Positions 24,753 through 33,878 are shown, numbered from the stretch's first letter. The stretch: DNA of 63,244 bases from an uncultured Alphaproteobacteria bacterium (GCA_902524385.1 CABZCZ010000009.1:1-63244), one strand, 5' to 3'. The notes: a model not told the origin generated them from the letters alone. A program made the numbers and translations.

Positions 24753-25672
24753 CTCTTTTTTAATTTTGGATTTAAAGCATCTCTCATCCAATCCCCTAAT
24801 AAATTAATTGATAATGCTAAAACAATTAAGAAAATTGCTGGAAAAAAAGTAATCCACCACTCACCTGAAAATAAAAAATTATTTCCAAACCTAATTAGAG
24901 TCCCAAGAGAAGGTGTTGTTGGTGGAACACCAACACCTAAAAAACTTAAGGTTGACTCTGTAATAATTGCAAGTGCTAATCCAATTGTAGCAATAACTAA
25001 GATAGGTCGAAGTATATTTGGCAAAATATGCTTAAACATAATTAATATATTTGATAATCCAATAATTCTTGAGGCTGAGACATACTCTTTATTTTTTTCA
25101 ACTAAAGTTGATGCTCTTGATATTCTTGCAAACTGAGGCCATTCAGAAATACCAATTGCAAAAATCAAAACATAAATTGCCATTTCATCATGCATTGATT
25201 GTGAGATAATTGCCCGTGCAATACCATCGACAAGTAAAGCCATTAAAATACTTGGAATAGTTAACTGTACATCTGTAAGGCGCATTACAATAATCTCATA
25301 CCTACCACCAATATATCCAGCTGTTATTCCAAGGAATACCCCAAGTATCATTGCAAAAATTATAGATGCAAAACCAACGATGAGTGAAATTCTTGAACCA
25401 TAAATCATTGTTGAAAACATATCTCTTCCCTGCTGATCAGTACCTAAAATAAAGCTAAAACTTCCTCCCTCCGACCATACTGGTGGGGTAAAGGCATCCA
25501 TCAAAGAAACTGATGCTGGATCAAAAGGATTATAAGGAGCAACTATCCCAGCAAATACAGAACAAAAAAGTATAATAAAAAATATTGTTGAAGAAATTAC
25601 TGCTAATTTAGAATTAAAGAAGCTATATCCAATATCAGTATCGTATATTTTATTATACGTTTTAAGTAGCAT
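24749..25672 (-). CDS. Dipeptide-type ABC transporter permease, DppC type
   Basis: 307 aa with an N-terminal TM helix (VISSTIFFIILFCSVFAGIVAPY), the short periplasmic loop with LGTDQQGRDMFSTMIYGSRISL typical of DppC/OppC, and about five further TM helices. The cytoplasmic EAA-like loop (KEYVSASRIIGLSNILIMFKHILPN) contacts the ATPase. It starts directly before the DppB-type stop (adjacent genes) and overlaps the ATPase by 4 bases. It is an inner-membrane subunit of the importer whose binding protein is encoded at 26696-28270. Confidence 0.94.
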   Translation of the reverse strand: MLLKTYNKIYDTDIGYSFFNSKLAVISSTIFFIILFCSVFAGIVAPYNPFDPASVSLMDAFTPPVWSEGGSFSFILGTDQQGRDMFSTMIYGSRISLIVGFASIIFAMILGVFLGITAGYIGGRYEIIVMRLTDVQLTIPSILMALLVDGIARAIISQSMHDEMAIYVLIFAIGISEWPQFARISRASTLVEKNKEYVSASRIIGLSNILIMFKHILPNILRPILVIATIGLALAIITESTLSFLGVGVPPTTPSLGTLIRFGNNFLFSGEWWITFFPAIFLIVLALSINLLGDWMRDALNPKLKKR

Positions 25673-26650
25673 TTAACTACCCTCTTCCTTAAGCCTAATT
25701 CTAGGATCTATAAAATAGTACGTAATATCTACAATAAAATTTATCATAACAAATATAAAAGCTACCATAATCATGTATGCCGACATAATTGGAATATCGA
25801 CAAAGTATACTGCTTTGATAAACAATGACCCCATGCCAGGCCATTGAAAAACTGTTTCTGTAATAATTGAAAAAGCAATTAACGTTCCAATATTTATACC
25901 TGTAATAGTAATAACAGGAATTAATCCATTTTTTAGAGCATGCTTATAATTTATAACACTTCTTTTTATACCTCTTGCCTTGGCAAATTTAATATAATCT
26001 GTTTGTAAAATTTCCATCATTTCAGCACGAACTAATCTAATAACATAAGTCATTTGAAATAAACTTAATGTGACAGATGGGAGTATAAGTGCTTTTAATC
26101 CTGAAGTAGTCAAAAATCCTGTAGTCCAAAAACCTAATTGCGTGACTTCACCTCTTCCAAAAGATGGAAGAACTCCTAAAATTACTGAAAACAAATAAAT
26201 TAACATTATTCCTATAATGAATGTTGGCAAAGATACCCCAGCTAGAGAAATAACCAGAATAATATTAGAAATAAAACTATCTCTATGAATACCAGTATAT
26301 ACACCTAAGATAACACCACTGATGATGGCAATTAAAGCTGAAACAAAAACTAATTCTAAAGTAGCAGGCATTCTTTCAGCAATTAAGTCTGATACTTGTC
26401 TTTTTAATTGATATGATATTCCAAAATCACCCTGAATTACATTACCTAAAAAACGAGAAAATTGAACATAGACAGGATCATTTAAACCTAATACTTCTCT
26501 AACTTCAGCACGTCTTTCATCTGAAGCATCTTCTCCAGTCATACTATTTACTGGATCACCAACAAAATTAAATAAAGAAAATGAAACAAAAGCGACAACA
26601 ATCATTACAAGAATAGATTGAATGAGTCTTTTAAAGAAATAGCTAAACAT
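25673..26650 (-). CDS. Dipeptide-type ABC transporter permease, DppB type
   Basis: 325 aa, beginning MFSYFFKRLIQSILVMIVVAFVSF (first TM helix) and containing the GDFGISYQLKRQVSDLIAERMPATLEL segment typical of DppB/OppB, the EAA-like loop (TDYIKFAKARGIKRSVINYKHALKNGLIPVI) and ETVFQWPGMGSLF. Six TM helices are expected. The short gap from the binding-protein gene is filled by a strong hairpin that ends 6 bases before this ATG, which may limit its translation relative to the binding protein. No Shine-Dalgarno sequence is obvious outside the hairpin. Confidence 0.94.
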   Translation of the reverse strand: MFSYFFKRLIQSILVMIVVAFVSFSLFNFVGDPVNSMTGEDASDERRAEVREVLGLNDPVYVQFSRFLGNVIQGDFGISYQLKRQVSDLIAERMPATLELVFVSALIAIISGVILGVYTGIHRDSFISNIILVISLAGVSLPTFIIGIMLIYLFSVILGVLPSFGRGEVTQLGFWTTGFLTTSGLKALILPSVTLSLFQMTYVIRLVRAEMMEILQTDYIKFAKARGIKRSVINYKHALKNGLIPVITITGINIGTLIAFSIITETVFQWPGMGSLFIKAVYFVDIPIMSAYMIMVAFIFVMINFIVDITYYFIDPRIRLKEEGS

Positions 26651-26656
26651 GGATTG

Positions 26657-26684
26657 TTTTCTGGCCAGTAAACTGGCCAGAAAA
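26657..26684. other. Perfect 12-bp hairpin between binding-protein and permease genes
   Basis: Arms 26657-26668 and 26673-26684 pair perfectly around a 4-base loop. Each arm contains CTGGCCAG, itself a palindrome. No T-run follows on either strand, so it is not a classical terminator. In the leftward transcript it lies between the binding-protein stop and the permease ATG, where it could protect the 3' end of the binding-protein mRNA and hide the permease ribosome site, lowering permease output. It stands out in AT-rich DNA. Confidence 0.7.
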
Positions 26685-26695
26685 TATAATATTTA

Positions 26696-28270
26696 TTAGT
26701 TTACGTTCGCAAATCTAAATAATGGCTCGTTGTTCATTCTAATTGGAACATCGACATTACTTTTTGATGCTTGGTTAACAACTTGGTGATGCAAAGGAAG
26801 ATATGTTACATCATCTTGAGTAATATCCCAAGCTTCTGCAATCATAGCATTTCTTTTATCTAGATCAGTTTCAACACCCATTGCTGCTACTAACTCATCA
26901 ACTCTAGCATTGCTAAAATTAACTTTGTTCCAGCTACCAGCGCTATCAAATAAGTATGAGTATACATAATGACTGTCAAAAGTTGGAACACCCCAACCTA
27001 ACATGTACATGTCACTAGTCATGCCATTTGCGTCACCTTCTTTAACTTCTGAGAAGTGTTGGCTTTTAGTTTTTGCATCAAGAGTTACATTAACTCCAAT
27101 TTTAGCAAACATACCGATTGCAGCAACACAGATTGCTTCATCGTTTATGTAACGATCATTTGGACAATCTAGAGTCACGTCAAAGCCATCTGGATATCCT
27201 GCTTCTGCTAAAAGTTTTTTTGACATCTCAGGATCATAAGGCATTCTTTGATCACGTTCTGCTGTATGGCCGTTTACACCAGGAGCAGTAATAATTCCTG
27301 CAGGAGCACTTTGACCCCTCATTACCTTGTCCTTAATAGCTTCCATATCTAGAGCATGATACATAGCTAGACGAACTCTTTTATCTGCAAAAGGATTTTT
27401 ACCTTTGATGTTAGATGAATTCAATTCTGCCGAACCTTGATCCATACCAAAAAATATTGTTCTATTTTGAGGAGTCATTTTTACTTCATGTCCAGAAGAA
27501 GATTTAATTCTTTCGATATCTTGCACTGGTACAACGTTAGTATAATCAATTTCTCCAGAAAGAAGAGCTGCAACTCTTGTTGCATCATTTGCTATTGGTA
27601 ATAATTCAATGGTATCAATATTAAATGTACTATCATCTCCCCACCAATCATTATTTTTTTCAAGAACAGTTCTTACATCTTGTTCTCTAAGTGTAATTTT
27701 GAAGGGTCCAGATCCGTTTGAATTAGAAGCACAATAAGATGTTTCTCCTGCATCCCAATTGTATGATACTTCACAACCGTTAGCTTTTGACCATGCTTCA
27801 GACATTACAAAAATCTGAGTTAGCTGACTCAAAAGAATTGGGTTTGGTCCATTAGTTTTTACTTCAACTGTGTGATCATCAATTGCTGTTGCTGATTTAA
27901 TACTTTTAATTAAATCAACCATATCAGAAGGAGCAGTTTTTGCTCTATTGATACTAAAAGCAATATCATTGGCAGTTAAAGAAGATCCATCATGAAATTT
28001 AACTCCTTTTCGAATATTGAAAATCCATGTATCTGGAGCAGTTGCATCCCATGACTCAGCAAGCTGAGCTTCTATTTCCATATTGATACCTCGAGTTACC
28101 AAACTTTCGTAAACTTGACGAGACACCATATGAGTTGGTCCTTCATTTTGTGCATGCGGATCAAGAGTTAATGAATCACCTGGCATTGACCATTTAATAC
28201 TATTTGCAAATGCTGGTGAAAAAATACTCATGAAAAGCAAAGACAAAACAATGCTTAAAGTCTTTTTCAT
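26696..28270 (-). CDS. Periplasmic solute-binding protein of the dipeptide ABC importer (SBP family 5)
   Basis: 524 aa. A signal peptide is evident (KKTLSIVLSLLFMSIFSPAFA, cleavage after AFA, mature protein from NSIKWSM). Family-5 landmarks follow: GDSLTLDPHAQNEG, ESWDATAPDTWIFNIRKGVKFHDGSSLTANDI and ADKRVRLAMYHALDMEAI. The mature protein would bind a peptide or peptide-like ligand in the periplasm and deliver it to the DppB/DppC-type permease. A strong ribosome site (GGAGGAAATAAT) precedes the ATG, as expected for the most abundant subunit. It is the first gene of the operon, divergent from nth across a 142-base region with an exact 13-base repeat. Confidence 0.95.
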   Translation of the reverse strand: MKKTLSIVLSLLFMSIFSPAFANSIKWSMPGDSLTLDPHAQNEGPTHMVSRQVYESLVTRGINMEIEAQLAESWDATAPDTWIFNIRKGVKFHDGSSLTANDIAFSINRAKTAPSDMVDLIKSIKSATAIDDHTVEVKTNGPNPILLSQLTQIFVMSEAWSKANGCEVSYNWDAGETSYCASNSNGSGPFKITLREQDVRTVLEKNNDWWGDDSTFNIDTIELLPIANDATRVAALLSGEIDYTNVVPVQDIERIKSSSGHEVKMTPQNRTIFFGMDQGSAELNSSNIKGKNPFADKRVRLAMYHALDMEAIKDKVMRGQSAPAGIITAPGVNGHTAERDQRMPYDPEMSKKLLAEAGYPDGFDVTLDCPNDRYINDEAICVAAIGMFAKIGVNVTLDAKTKSQHFSEVKEGDANGMTSDMYMLGWGVPTFDSHYVYSYLFDSAGSWNKVNFSNARVDELVAAMGVETDLDKRNAMIAEAWDITQDDVTYLPLHHQVVNQASKSNVDVPIRMNNEPLFRFANVN

Positions 28271-28330
28271 ATTATTTCCTCCATAGAAATTTGATGGTAG
28301 ACCCTTACTACTTCAATGGAAATATTCAAT

Positions 28331-28378
28331 ATTATTAGTATTAATAAGTGCTATATTTTGTCATAATTATTAGTATTA
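28331..28378. promoter_or_regulatory. Exact 13-bp direct repeat in the SBP/nth divergent region
   Basis: ATTATTAGTATTA is found at 28331-28343 and again at 28366-28378, starts 35 bases apart. Both copies lie in the only non-coding space between the divergent binding-protein and nth genes, where promoters and regulator sites of the importer must be. A paired operator is plausible; the low sequence complexity keeps confidence modest. Confidence 0.35.
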
Positions 28379-28412
28379 CTTAATCCGTAACTCTTGAAGG
28401 AGGCTTTAAACA

Positions 28413-29066
28413 GTGAAAAGAATAGAAAAGGCGCAACAGGTCTCTACAATACTCAATCGTATATATAGAAAAGTACCCATCCCTTTAAATCATAAAAATA
28501 AATTTGAATTAGTTGTAGCTGTACTTCTTAGTGCACAATGTACAGATGAAAGAGTTAATAAAGTTACACCAACGTTGTTTAAAAGAGCAAATACAGCTGT
28601 AAAGATGTCAAAGATACCAAAAAAAACAATATATAATATTATTCGCCCATGTGGATTAGCACCTCAAAAATCGAAAGCAATATTTGAATTATCAAGAATA
28701 CTTGTTAAAAAATTTAAAGGAAAAGTTCCAGAAAGTTTTGAGGAATTAGAAAAATTACCAGGTGTTGGTCACAAAACGGCTAGTGTTGTTATGTCTCAAG
28801 GATTTGGTCATCCAGCATTTCCAGTTGATACACACATTCATCGTTTAGCACAACGTTGGGGTTTAACAAATGGTAAAAATGTTGTGCAAACAGAAAAAGA
28901 TTTAAAACATCTATTTCCAAAAAAATCTTGGAATAAACTTCATTTACAAATAATATTTTATGGTAGAGAATTTTGTCAGGCAAGAAGTTGTTATGGTTTA
29001 GAATGTGAAATATGTAAATCTTGTAATCCTAAAAGAAAAAAACCATTCATAACTAAGAAACCTTGA
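28413..29066 (+). CDS. nth: Endonuclease III
   Basis: 217 aa, the size of bacterial Nth, starting at GTG 28413 behind a strong AGGAGG site. The helix-hairpin-helix LPGVGHKTA holds the catalytic lysine K121, and VDTHIHRL holds D139, 18 residues later as in E. coli. It is a DNA glycosylase/AP lyase that removes oxidised pyrimidines in base-excision repair. The C-terminal Fe-S motif is atypical: cysteines are spaced C-X9-C-X2-C-X2-C (with one extra Cys) instead of C-X6-C-X2-C-X5-C. It ends one base from the convergent hemJ stop. Confidence 0.95.
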   Translation: MKRIEKAQQVSTILNRIYRKVPIPLNHKNKFELVVAVLLSAQCTDERVNKVTPTLFKRANTAVKMSKIPKKTIYNIIRPCGLAPQKSKAIFELSRILVKKFKGKVPESFEELEKLPGVGHKTASVVMSQGFGHPAFPVDTHIHRLAQRWGLTNGKNVVQTEKDLKHLFPKKSWNKLHLQIIFYGREFCQARSCYGLECEICKSCNPKRKKPFITKKP

Positions 29067-29067
29067 T

Positions 29068-29487
29068 TTAAAAAGGCTGAAATACAACAAGAATAATTAT
29101 GAAAATTAGAGCCACAGATGGAAGTTCATTTGTAATTCTAAAAAATTTGGCTGAATGTTTATTTCTATCATTTTTGAAGTCGGTAATACACTTAAGACAA
29201 AAAAAGTGGTAAGCCGATAATAAAATTACAAAAATAATTTTTAAAATTAACCAGGTATCAATACCGACATAATGTATCATTGATATTCCAGATATCCAGG
29301 TCACAATAAATGCTGGAAACATGATTATCCTATAAAGTTTTCTTTCCATTAATTTAAAAGTTTCAGATGTCTCTTTTGTTATTTCTGGATTGGCATGATT
29401 AACAAATAAACGAGGAAGATACAAAAGACCTACCATCCATGCAATCATGCTAAAAATATGTATTACTTTTATAGTATTAAATATCAT
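29068..29487 (-). CDS. hemJ: Protoporphyrinogen IX oxidase, HemJ type
   Basis: 139 aa with four TM helices. The N-terminal segment VIHIFSMIAWMVGLLYLPRLFV carries the conserved His10, and a conserved lysine occurs in LILKIIFVILL; both are the key residues of HemJ. The protein is an inner-membrane enzyme that makes protoporphyrin IX, the penultimate heme step. It lies 3 bases downstream of hemF and is the last gene of the leftward heme operon, which supports the assignment. No HemG or HemY is present in the window. Confidence 0.9.
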   Translation of the reverse strand: MIFNTIKVIHIFSMIAWMVGLLYLPRLFVNHANPEITKETSETFKLMERKLYRIIMFPAFIVTWISGISMIHYVGIDTWLILKIIFVILLSAYHFFCLKCITDFKNDRNKHSAKFFRITNELPSVALIFIIILVVFQPF

Positions 29488-29490
29488 AAA

Positions 29491-30309
29491 TTATTCCCAA
29501 GAGGCCTGAGGTGGCATTGACATTAATATAGCATCAATATTACCTCCCGTTTCAAAACCAAATTTTGTTCCTCTATCATAAAGAAGATTAAATTCAGCAT
29601 AACGACTTCGTTTAACTAACTGCTTCTTTTTTTCCTCTTCATTCCATTGCTCATCTTTAAGACTTATTAATGTATCTTTCATAAATTTATGAAAATACAT
29701 TCCAACTTCTTGAACAAACTCAAAATCCCTACCCCAGTCACCTGTTTGCACGTAATCAAAAAAAATACCTCCAATACCCCTAGATTCATTCCTATGTTTT
29801 ATAAAAAAATAATCATCACACCATTTTTTAAATTTAGGATAATAAGATTTATCAAATTTATTACATAAATTTTCTAGACCTTTGTGATATTTTTCTTCAT
29901 TATTAAATATTAAACAAGGCGTAACATCCATTCCACCACCAAACCACTCTTGAGTTGTTTTTATAAATCTAGTGTTGAAATGCAATGATGGAATTTTTGG
30001 TGAAATAGGATGTAAAACCACACTTATTCCTGTAGCATTATAATTTGGATTTTCTTTTGCTCCTGGAATTGTGTCTCTCATAATCTCATTAAAAGATCCA
30101 CCAACAGAAGAAATATTAACACCTCCTTTTTCTATTATATTGCCCTTAATTTTACTCATAGTACCGCCACCATCATCTTTATGATCCCAATTAGTTATTT
30201 CAAAATTATTTCCGTCAATAGTTTCTATTGTTTTAATTAGATTTTCTCTTAATTTTTCAAACCATTCTTTTGCAGTATTAAATTTTTGATCTGTTATCAT
30301 AATGGCCAA
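29491..30309 (-). CDS. hemF: Oxygen-dependent coproporphyrinogen III oxidase
   Basis: 272 aa; characteristic stretches are NISSVGGSFNEIM, ATGISVVLHPISPKIPSLHFNTR and WFGGGMDVTPCL, then RGIGGIFFDY, LVKRSRYAEFNLLYDRGTKFG and ILMSMPPQASWE at the C-terminus. It oxidatively decarboxylates coproporphyrinogen III to protoporphyrinogen IX using O2, in the cytoplasm. Its start overlaps the hemH end by 13 bases. The use of the O2-dependent enzyme without a visible HemN fits an aerobic organism. Confidence 0.96.
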   Translation of the reverse strand: MAIMITDQKFNTAKEWFEKLRENLIKTIETIDGNNFEITNWDHKDDGGGTMSKIKGNIIEKGGVNISSVGGSFNEIMRDTIPGAKENPNYNATGISVVLHPISPKIPSLHFNTRFIKTTQEWFGGGMDVTPCLIFNNEEKYHKGLENLCNKFDKSYYPKFKKWCDDYFFIKHRNESRGIGGIFFDYVQTGDWGRDFEFVQEVGMYFHKFMKDTLISLKDEQWNEEEKKKQLVKRSRYAEFNLLYDRGTKFGFETGGNIDAILMSMPPQASWE

Positions 30310-31322
30310 CCTTGAATATGTTTTTTTATAAGATTTACAAAAACATCTATGTGATCTTCATTATCATTTAAACAAGGTATATAATCATAACTCTCACCAC
30401 CTGACTCCATAAAATATTCTTTATTTTCTTCCTCAAGTTCTTCAAGTGTTTCTAGACAATCACTACTAAATCCAGGTGAAATTATATGAATATTTTTAAT
30501 TCCTTGTTTTGGTAATTCTTTTAAAGTTTCACTTGTATAGGGTTTTAGCCACTCTTCCCTACCAAATCTACTTTGAAAAGTTGTCATTATTTCATCATCA
30601 GACAAACCCATATGTTCTTTAACCAGTCTTGTAGTCTTCAGACAAAAACAGTGATAAGGATCCCCATTAGTTAAGTATCTTTTTGGTATACCATGATAAC
30701 TAAAAATTATTTTTTGTGGTTTTTGATTATTTTTCCAAAAGGTACTTATTGAATTGGATAAAGCTTCTATATAATTTTTTTCTTCAAAATACTGATTTAT
30801 AAAACGCATTTCAGGTATCCAACGCCATTTTTGCAAAACATTTGTTACTTCATCAAATGTACTCCCAGTTGTAGCTGCACAATATTGAGGATACATAGGT
30901 AAAACTAATAATCTTCTTACTTGTTTTTTTTGAAGTTTTAATAAAGCATTAGGAATTGAAGGATTTCCATAACGCATTCCAACTTCAAAAACTATATTCT
31001 CACTTTTGGAAGAAAAGGATGATTGAATTTTATTTAATTGTCTATTCGCTATATCTAAAAGTGGAGAACCTTTATCGGTCCATATTTGTTTATATGCCTC
31101 TGCAGACTTAGATGGTCTTACTTGCAAAATTACAAGCTTTAGTAAAATTTGCCAAAGAATTTTTGGTAATTCAATTACTCTAGGATCTGATAAAAATTGA
31201 TTGAGATAAACTTTTAGTTCTTTTCTATTTGGTGCATCTGGAGTTCCAAGGTTGGTAATTAAGACACCAATTTTTTCTTTACTTCCGTGCTCGTAATCTT
31301 TTTCACCTATGTATTTAACCAT
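30297..31322 (-). CDS. hemH: Ferrochelatase
   Basis: 341 aa. The protein opens with KIGVLITNLGTPDAP and contains the catalytic-histidine segment FSYHGIPKRYL and the FQSRFGREEWLKPYT block, then SPGFSSDCLETLEEL (the second active-site Glu region). It inserts Fe2+ into protoporphyrin IX. It begins 5 bases after hemE and overlaps hemF, in the order hemC/D-hemE-hemH-hemF-hemJ, which covers the later pathway from porphobilinogen to heme. It is normal in length and key residues. Confidence 0.96.
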   Translation of the reverse strand: MVKYIGEKDYEHGSKEKIGVLITNLGTPDAPNRKELKVYLNQFLSDPRVIELPKILWQILLKLVILQVRPSKSAEAYKQIWTDKGSPLLDIANRQLNKIQSSFSSKSENIVFEVGMRYGNPSIPNALLKLQKKQVRRLLVLPMYPQYCAATTGSTFDEVTNVLQKWRWIPEMRFINQYFEEKNYIEALSNSISTFWKNNQKPQKIIFSYHGIPKRYLTNGDPYHCFCLKTTRLVKEHMGLSDDEIMTTFQSRFGREEWLKPYTSETLKELPKQGIKNIHIISPGFSSDCLETLEELEEENKEYFMESGGESYDYIPCLNDNEDHIDVFVNLIKKHIQGWPL

Positions 31323-31327
31323 ATCTA

Positions 31328-32326
31328 TTAGCTAAATTCTTTTCTGATATTTTCTATAAATAAATGAACATTTTTTTCAGGAGTATTTTTGTTAATTCCA
31401 TGTCCAAGTCCACAAATCCAGCCATTAAGATTTTCAATAGATTTCATTTTTTCAATAAAATCTTTTAAATTATTAAGAAATGTATCTGTTTCACTTAACA
31501 TTAATTGTTCATTGAAATTGCCTTGAATAAAACCATTTTTTTGATTTTCAAACATAGATGTTAGATCTATTGTATGATCATAACCAAAACCAGCAAAGGG
31601 AAAACTGATGATAGAATTTAGATCTGACAAACTCTTACCTCTTGAATAATAGCCAACTTTATTTGGAAAAGAAATTGCAATTTCTTCTAAAAATTTTGAA
31701 TAAATTTCATGAAAATTTATTTTATCTAAATCATACAAGGAACTATCAAAAACCATAACTACTTCAACGCCTGCATCAAATTGTAATTGAATATTTTTCT
31801 TTAGAAGAGGTAAAAGAATTTTTGAAATAAATTCTAAATTTATTTTAGTGTCGATCAAATCAGAGTTATTATTTCCAAAAGCATATTTTGATAATGTCCA
31901 AGGTCCACCAACAAATCCAATTAAACTTTTATTATTTGGCAATTTCTCTTTTGTTATTTTTATAACCTCATACTGAAATTGCATATGCTCAATTCCGCGA
32001 TCAATATTACTATAATCATTCATGTTCTCTGAACTTATATTAGAATTAAATTTAGGTCCTGGATCAAACTTTAATTCTAAGCCCAGTCCCTCTAATATGA
32101 ATAAAATATCACTAAATAAAATTGCAATATCATAATCAAATTCTTGTATTGGACCAAAAGCAACTTCTGCAGCTAAATCTGGAGTTTTACATAGTTCTTC
32201 AAAAGTATATTTGTCTTTGAGTTTGCGATAATGCGAATGGTATCTTCCAGCTTGCCTCATAAACCAAATGGGTGGTGTTTTTTGAACATTTCTTTTAAGC
32301 GCATTTTCGAATAAAATATTTGTCAT
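31328..32326 (-). CDS. hemE: Uroporphyrinogen decarboxylase
   Basis: The family N-terminus WFMRQAGRYHSHYRKL, the LFSDILFILEGLGLEL block, FVGGPWTLSKY and the C-terminal NGWICGLGHGINKNTPEKN are all present. ATG at 32326 (332 aa) lies 2 bases after the hemC stop and gives the usual N-terminus; an in-frame ATG at 32356 would add 10 residues inside hemC. The enzyme removes four carboxyl groups from uroporphyrinogen III in the cytoplasm. It is followed 5 bases later by hemH. Confidence 0.96.
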   Translation of the reverse strand: MTNILFENALKRNVQKTPPIWFMRQAGRYHSHYRKLKDKYTFEELCKTPDLAAEVAFGPIQEFDYDIAILFSDILFILEGLGLELKFDPGPKFNSNISSENMNDYSNIDRGIEHMQFQYEVIKITKEKLPNNKSLIGFVGGPWTLSKYAFGNNNSDLIDTKINLEFISKILLPLLKKNIQLQFDAGVEVVMVFDSSLYDLDKINFHEIYSKFLEEIAISFPNKVGYYSRGKSLSDLNSIISFPFAGFGYDHTIDLTSMFENQKNGFIQGNFNEQLMLSETDTFLNNLKDFIEKMKSIENLNGWICGLGHGINKNTPEKNVHLFIENIRKEFS

Positions 32327-32328
32327 TT

Positions 32329-33837
32329 TTAAGCTTTTAGTAATTTTTTCTTCCAACTATCATAAGATAGCTCAACAAAAAGATTTTTATCATTACCTAA
32401 TATTTTACTAATCTCATTGTAGGTATTTCCCGGCCCACAAAAATGATATTTGTCTATAATTACAGGATATTTATCAATACTCGCCTTAAAAGCTGAACTG
32501 CTCATCCAATAAAAGTACTTTTTCTTTTCTATATCTATTTCAAAATCCATTAGCTCCAATTGATACGTTTCAATTTTATTTTTTATCAAACTTTCAGGAG
32601 ATTGAGAATGGGTTAACTTAACCCAAGGATTATTTGTGAGTGAATTAATATCTTTATCAAAATCCTCACCCAAACCATCTGAAGTTCCATTAACCCAAAT
32701 ACCTCTTTCAGCTAAATTTTTCCATGTTCTTAAACCACTTGTCCAAATAATATTATTTAATTTAATTTTAGACTCATCTGGGATTGAGCTAATACGCGAA
32801 ACATAAATGCATTTATTTTGTAAATTATTTATATCATCAAAATTTTCATTTAATTGTTTTCTAGAAAATATTTTATAATTTTTTAGATCTTCAGGATATA
32901 TCTCATCTATTGTATTACTAGAAAAACTTATTTTTTTTGGCTCAATTAAATCCCAGCTCTCAAAATGATTTCCACTTTCATCTTCACCTCTTTTTGACAC
33001 AACTAATCCTAATTTGTGTGAGATGTAAGATACTCCTATTTTTTGATGACATCCTCCACCAAAATTTTTTAAAATACTTCTTTCTTCAATAACATTCGAA
33101 TAATCTTTAGAAAAATTAATATCATTTAGAATTTCATTAAGTTTATTATCTTTGATTCTTGTTTCAATTGCAAGAGCGCCTTGTCCAGGAGAACATGGAT
33201 TTATAGACAATGGTAAAACAGACCATAGACATTCGTTAATATATTTTTTTAGATTTGTTTTTAATTCATTAAATTCAAAATAATTATTTAAAATTAATCT
33301 ATCAATTGCTGCTTTAGCAACAATAAAACCATCACTGTCAGGATTTTCTAAAAATTTTTTAAATCTAGTTGGTATGTTACCCCTTATATTTTCAAAAATA
33401 ACTTCATCAAACTTTTGTGGAAGATAGTTTTCAATAAAATTTTCTAAATTATATTGTCTTCTAGGCGATGAACAAAGAATAGTAATTTTTTTACTATCCA
33501 TTTTTTTATTTTTTTTTAAAAATAAAATATCTCTTTTATCAGCTCGTTTTAATGTTGCGGCTATTTTAGTTTTATCACCAACTTCAATTGGAAGATCCTT
33601 CCAAGAATGTACAATTAGATCACAATTATTATTTATTAATTCATCCCTTAAATCATTAGTAAAAACACCTTCGGTTGGCATTTCAGAAAGAGGTGTTTTA
33701 AGATCTTTATCCCCAGAGGTACTTCTTGTTAAAAATTCTATTTCTACAAAAGGATGTTTTGATTTCAAATAGTCAGAAAATTCACGTGCTTGAATTATTG
33801 CTAAGTCACTTTTTCTCGATAAAACTCTAATTTTCAT
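32329..33837 (-). CDS. hemC: Porphobilinogen deaminase fused to a uroporphyrinogen-III-synthase-like domain
   Basis: 502 aa. Residues 1 to about 310 are hydroxymethylbilane synthase: RVLSRKSDLAIIQA, then WKDLPIEV, CSPGQGALAIETR, and Cys263 in GGCHQKIG, the dipyrromethane attachment site. From about residue 325 a further 175 residues (IIWTSGLRTWKNLAERGIWVNGTSDGLGE, then WMSSSAFKASI) look like a reduced HemD domain, including the late part with a ser-rich turn. HemC is normally about 310 aa, so this is a bifunctional arrangement that would both build and cyclise the tetrapyrrole. It is the first gene of the leftward heme operon, divergent from the b561 gene. Confidence 0.9.
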   Translation of the reverse strand: MKIRVLSRKSDLAIIQAREFSDYLKSKHPFVEIEFLTRSTSGDKDLKTPLSEMPTEGVFTNDLRDELINNNCDLIVHSWKDLPIEVGDKTKIAATLKRADKRDILFLKKNKKMDSKKITILCSSPRRQYNLENFIENYLPQKFDEVIFENIRGNIPTRFKKFLENPDSDGFIVAKAAIDRLILNNYFEFNELKTNLKKYINECLWSVLPLSINPCSPGQGALAIETRIKDNKLNEILNDINFSKDYSNVIEERSILKNFGGGCHQKIGVSYISHKLGLVVSKRGEDESGNHFESWDLIEPKKISFSSNTIDEIYPEDLKNYKIFSRKQLNENFDDINNLQNKCIYVSRISSIPDESKIKLNNIIWTSGLRTWKNLAERGIWVNGTSDGLGEDFDKDINSLTNNPWVKLTHSQSPESLIKNKIETYQLELMDFEIDIEKKKYFYWMSSSAFKASIDKYPVIIDKYHFCGPGNTYNEISKILGNDKNLFVELSYDSWKKKLLKA

Positions 33838-33878
33838 AGATTATATTTTTTTAGATAGCACTATATAATAGATTAGTA

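Noticed and set aside
26657..26684. Rho-independent terminator after the SBP gene
   Set aside because: The stem is strong, but no T-run follows in either direction, and the downstream permease genes need the transcript.
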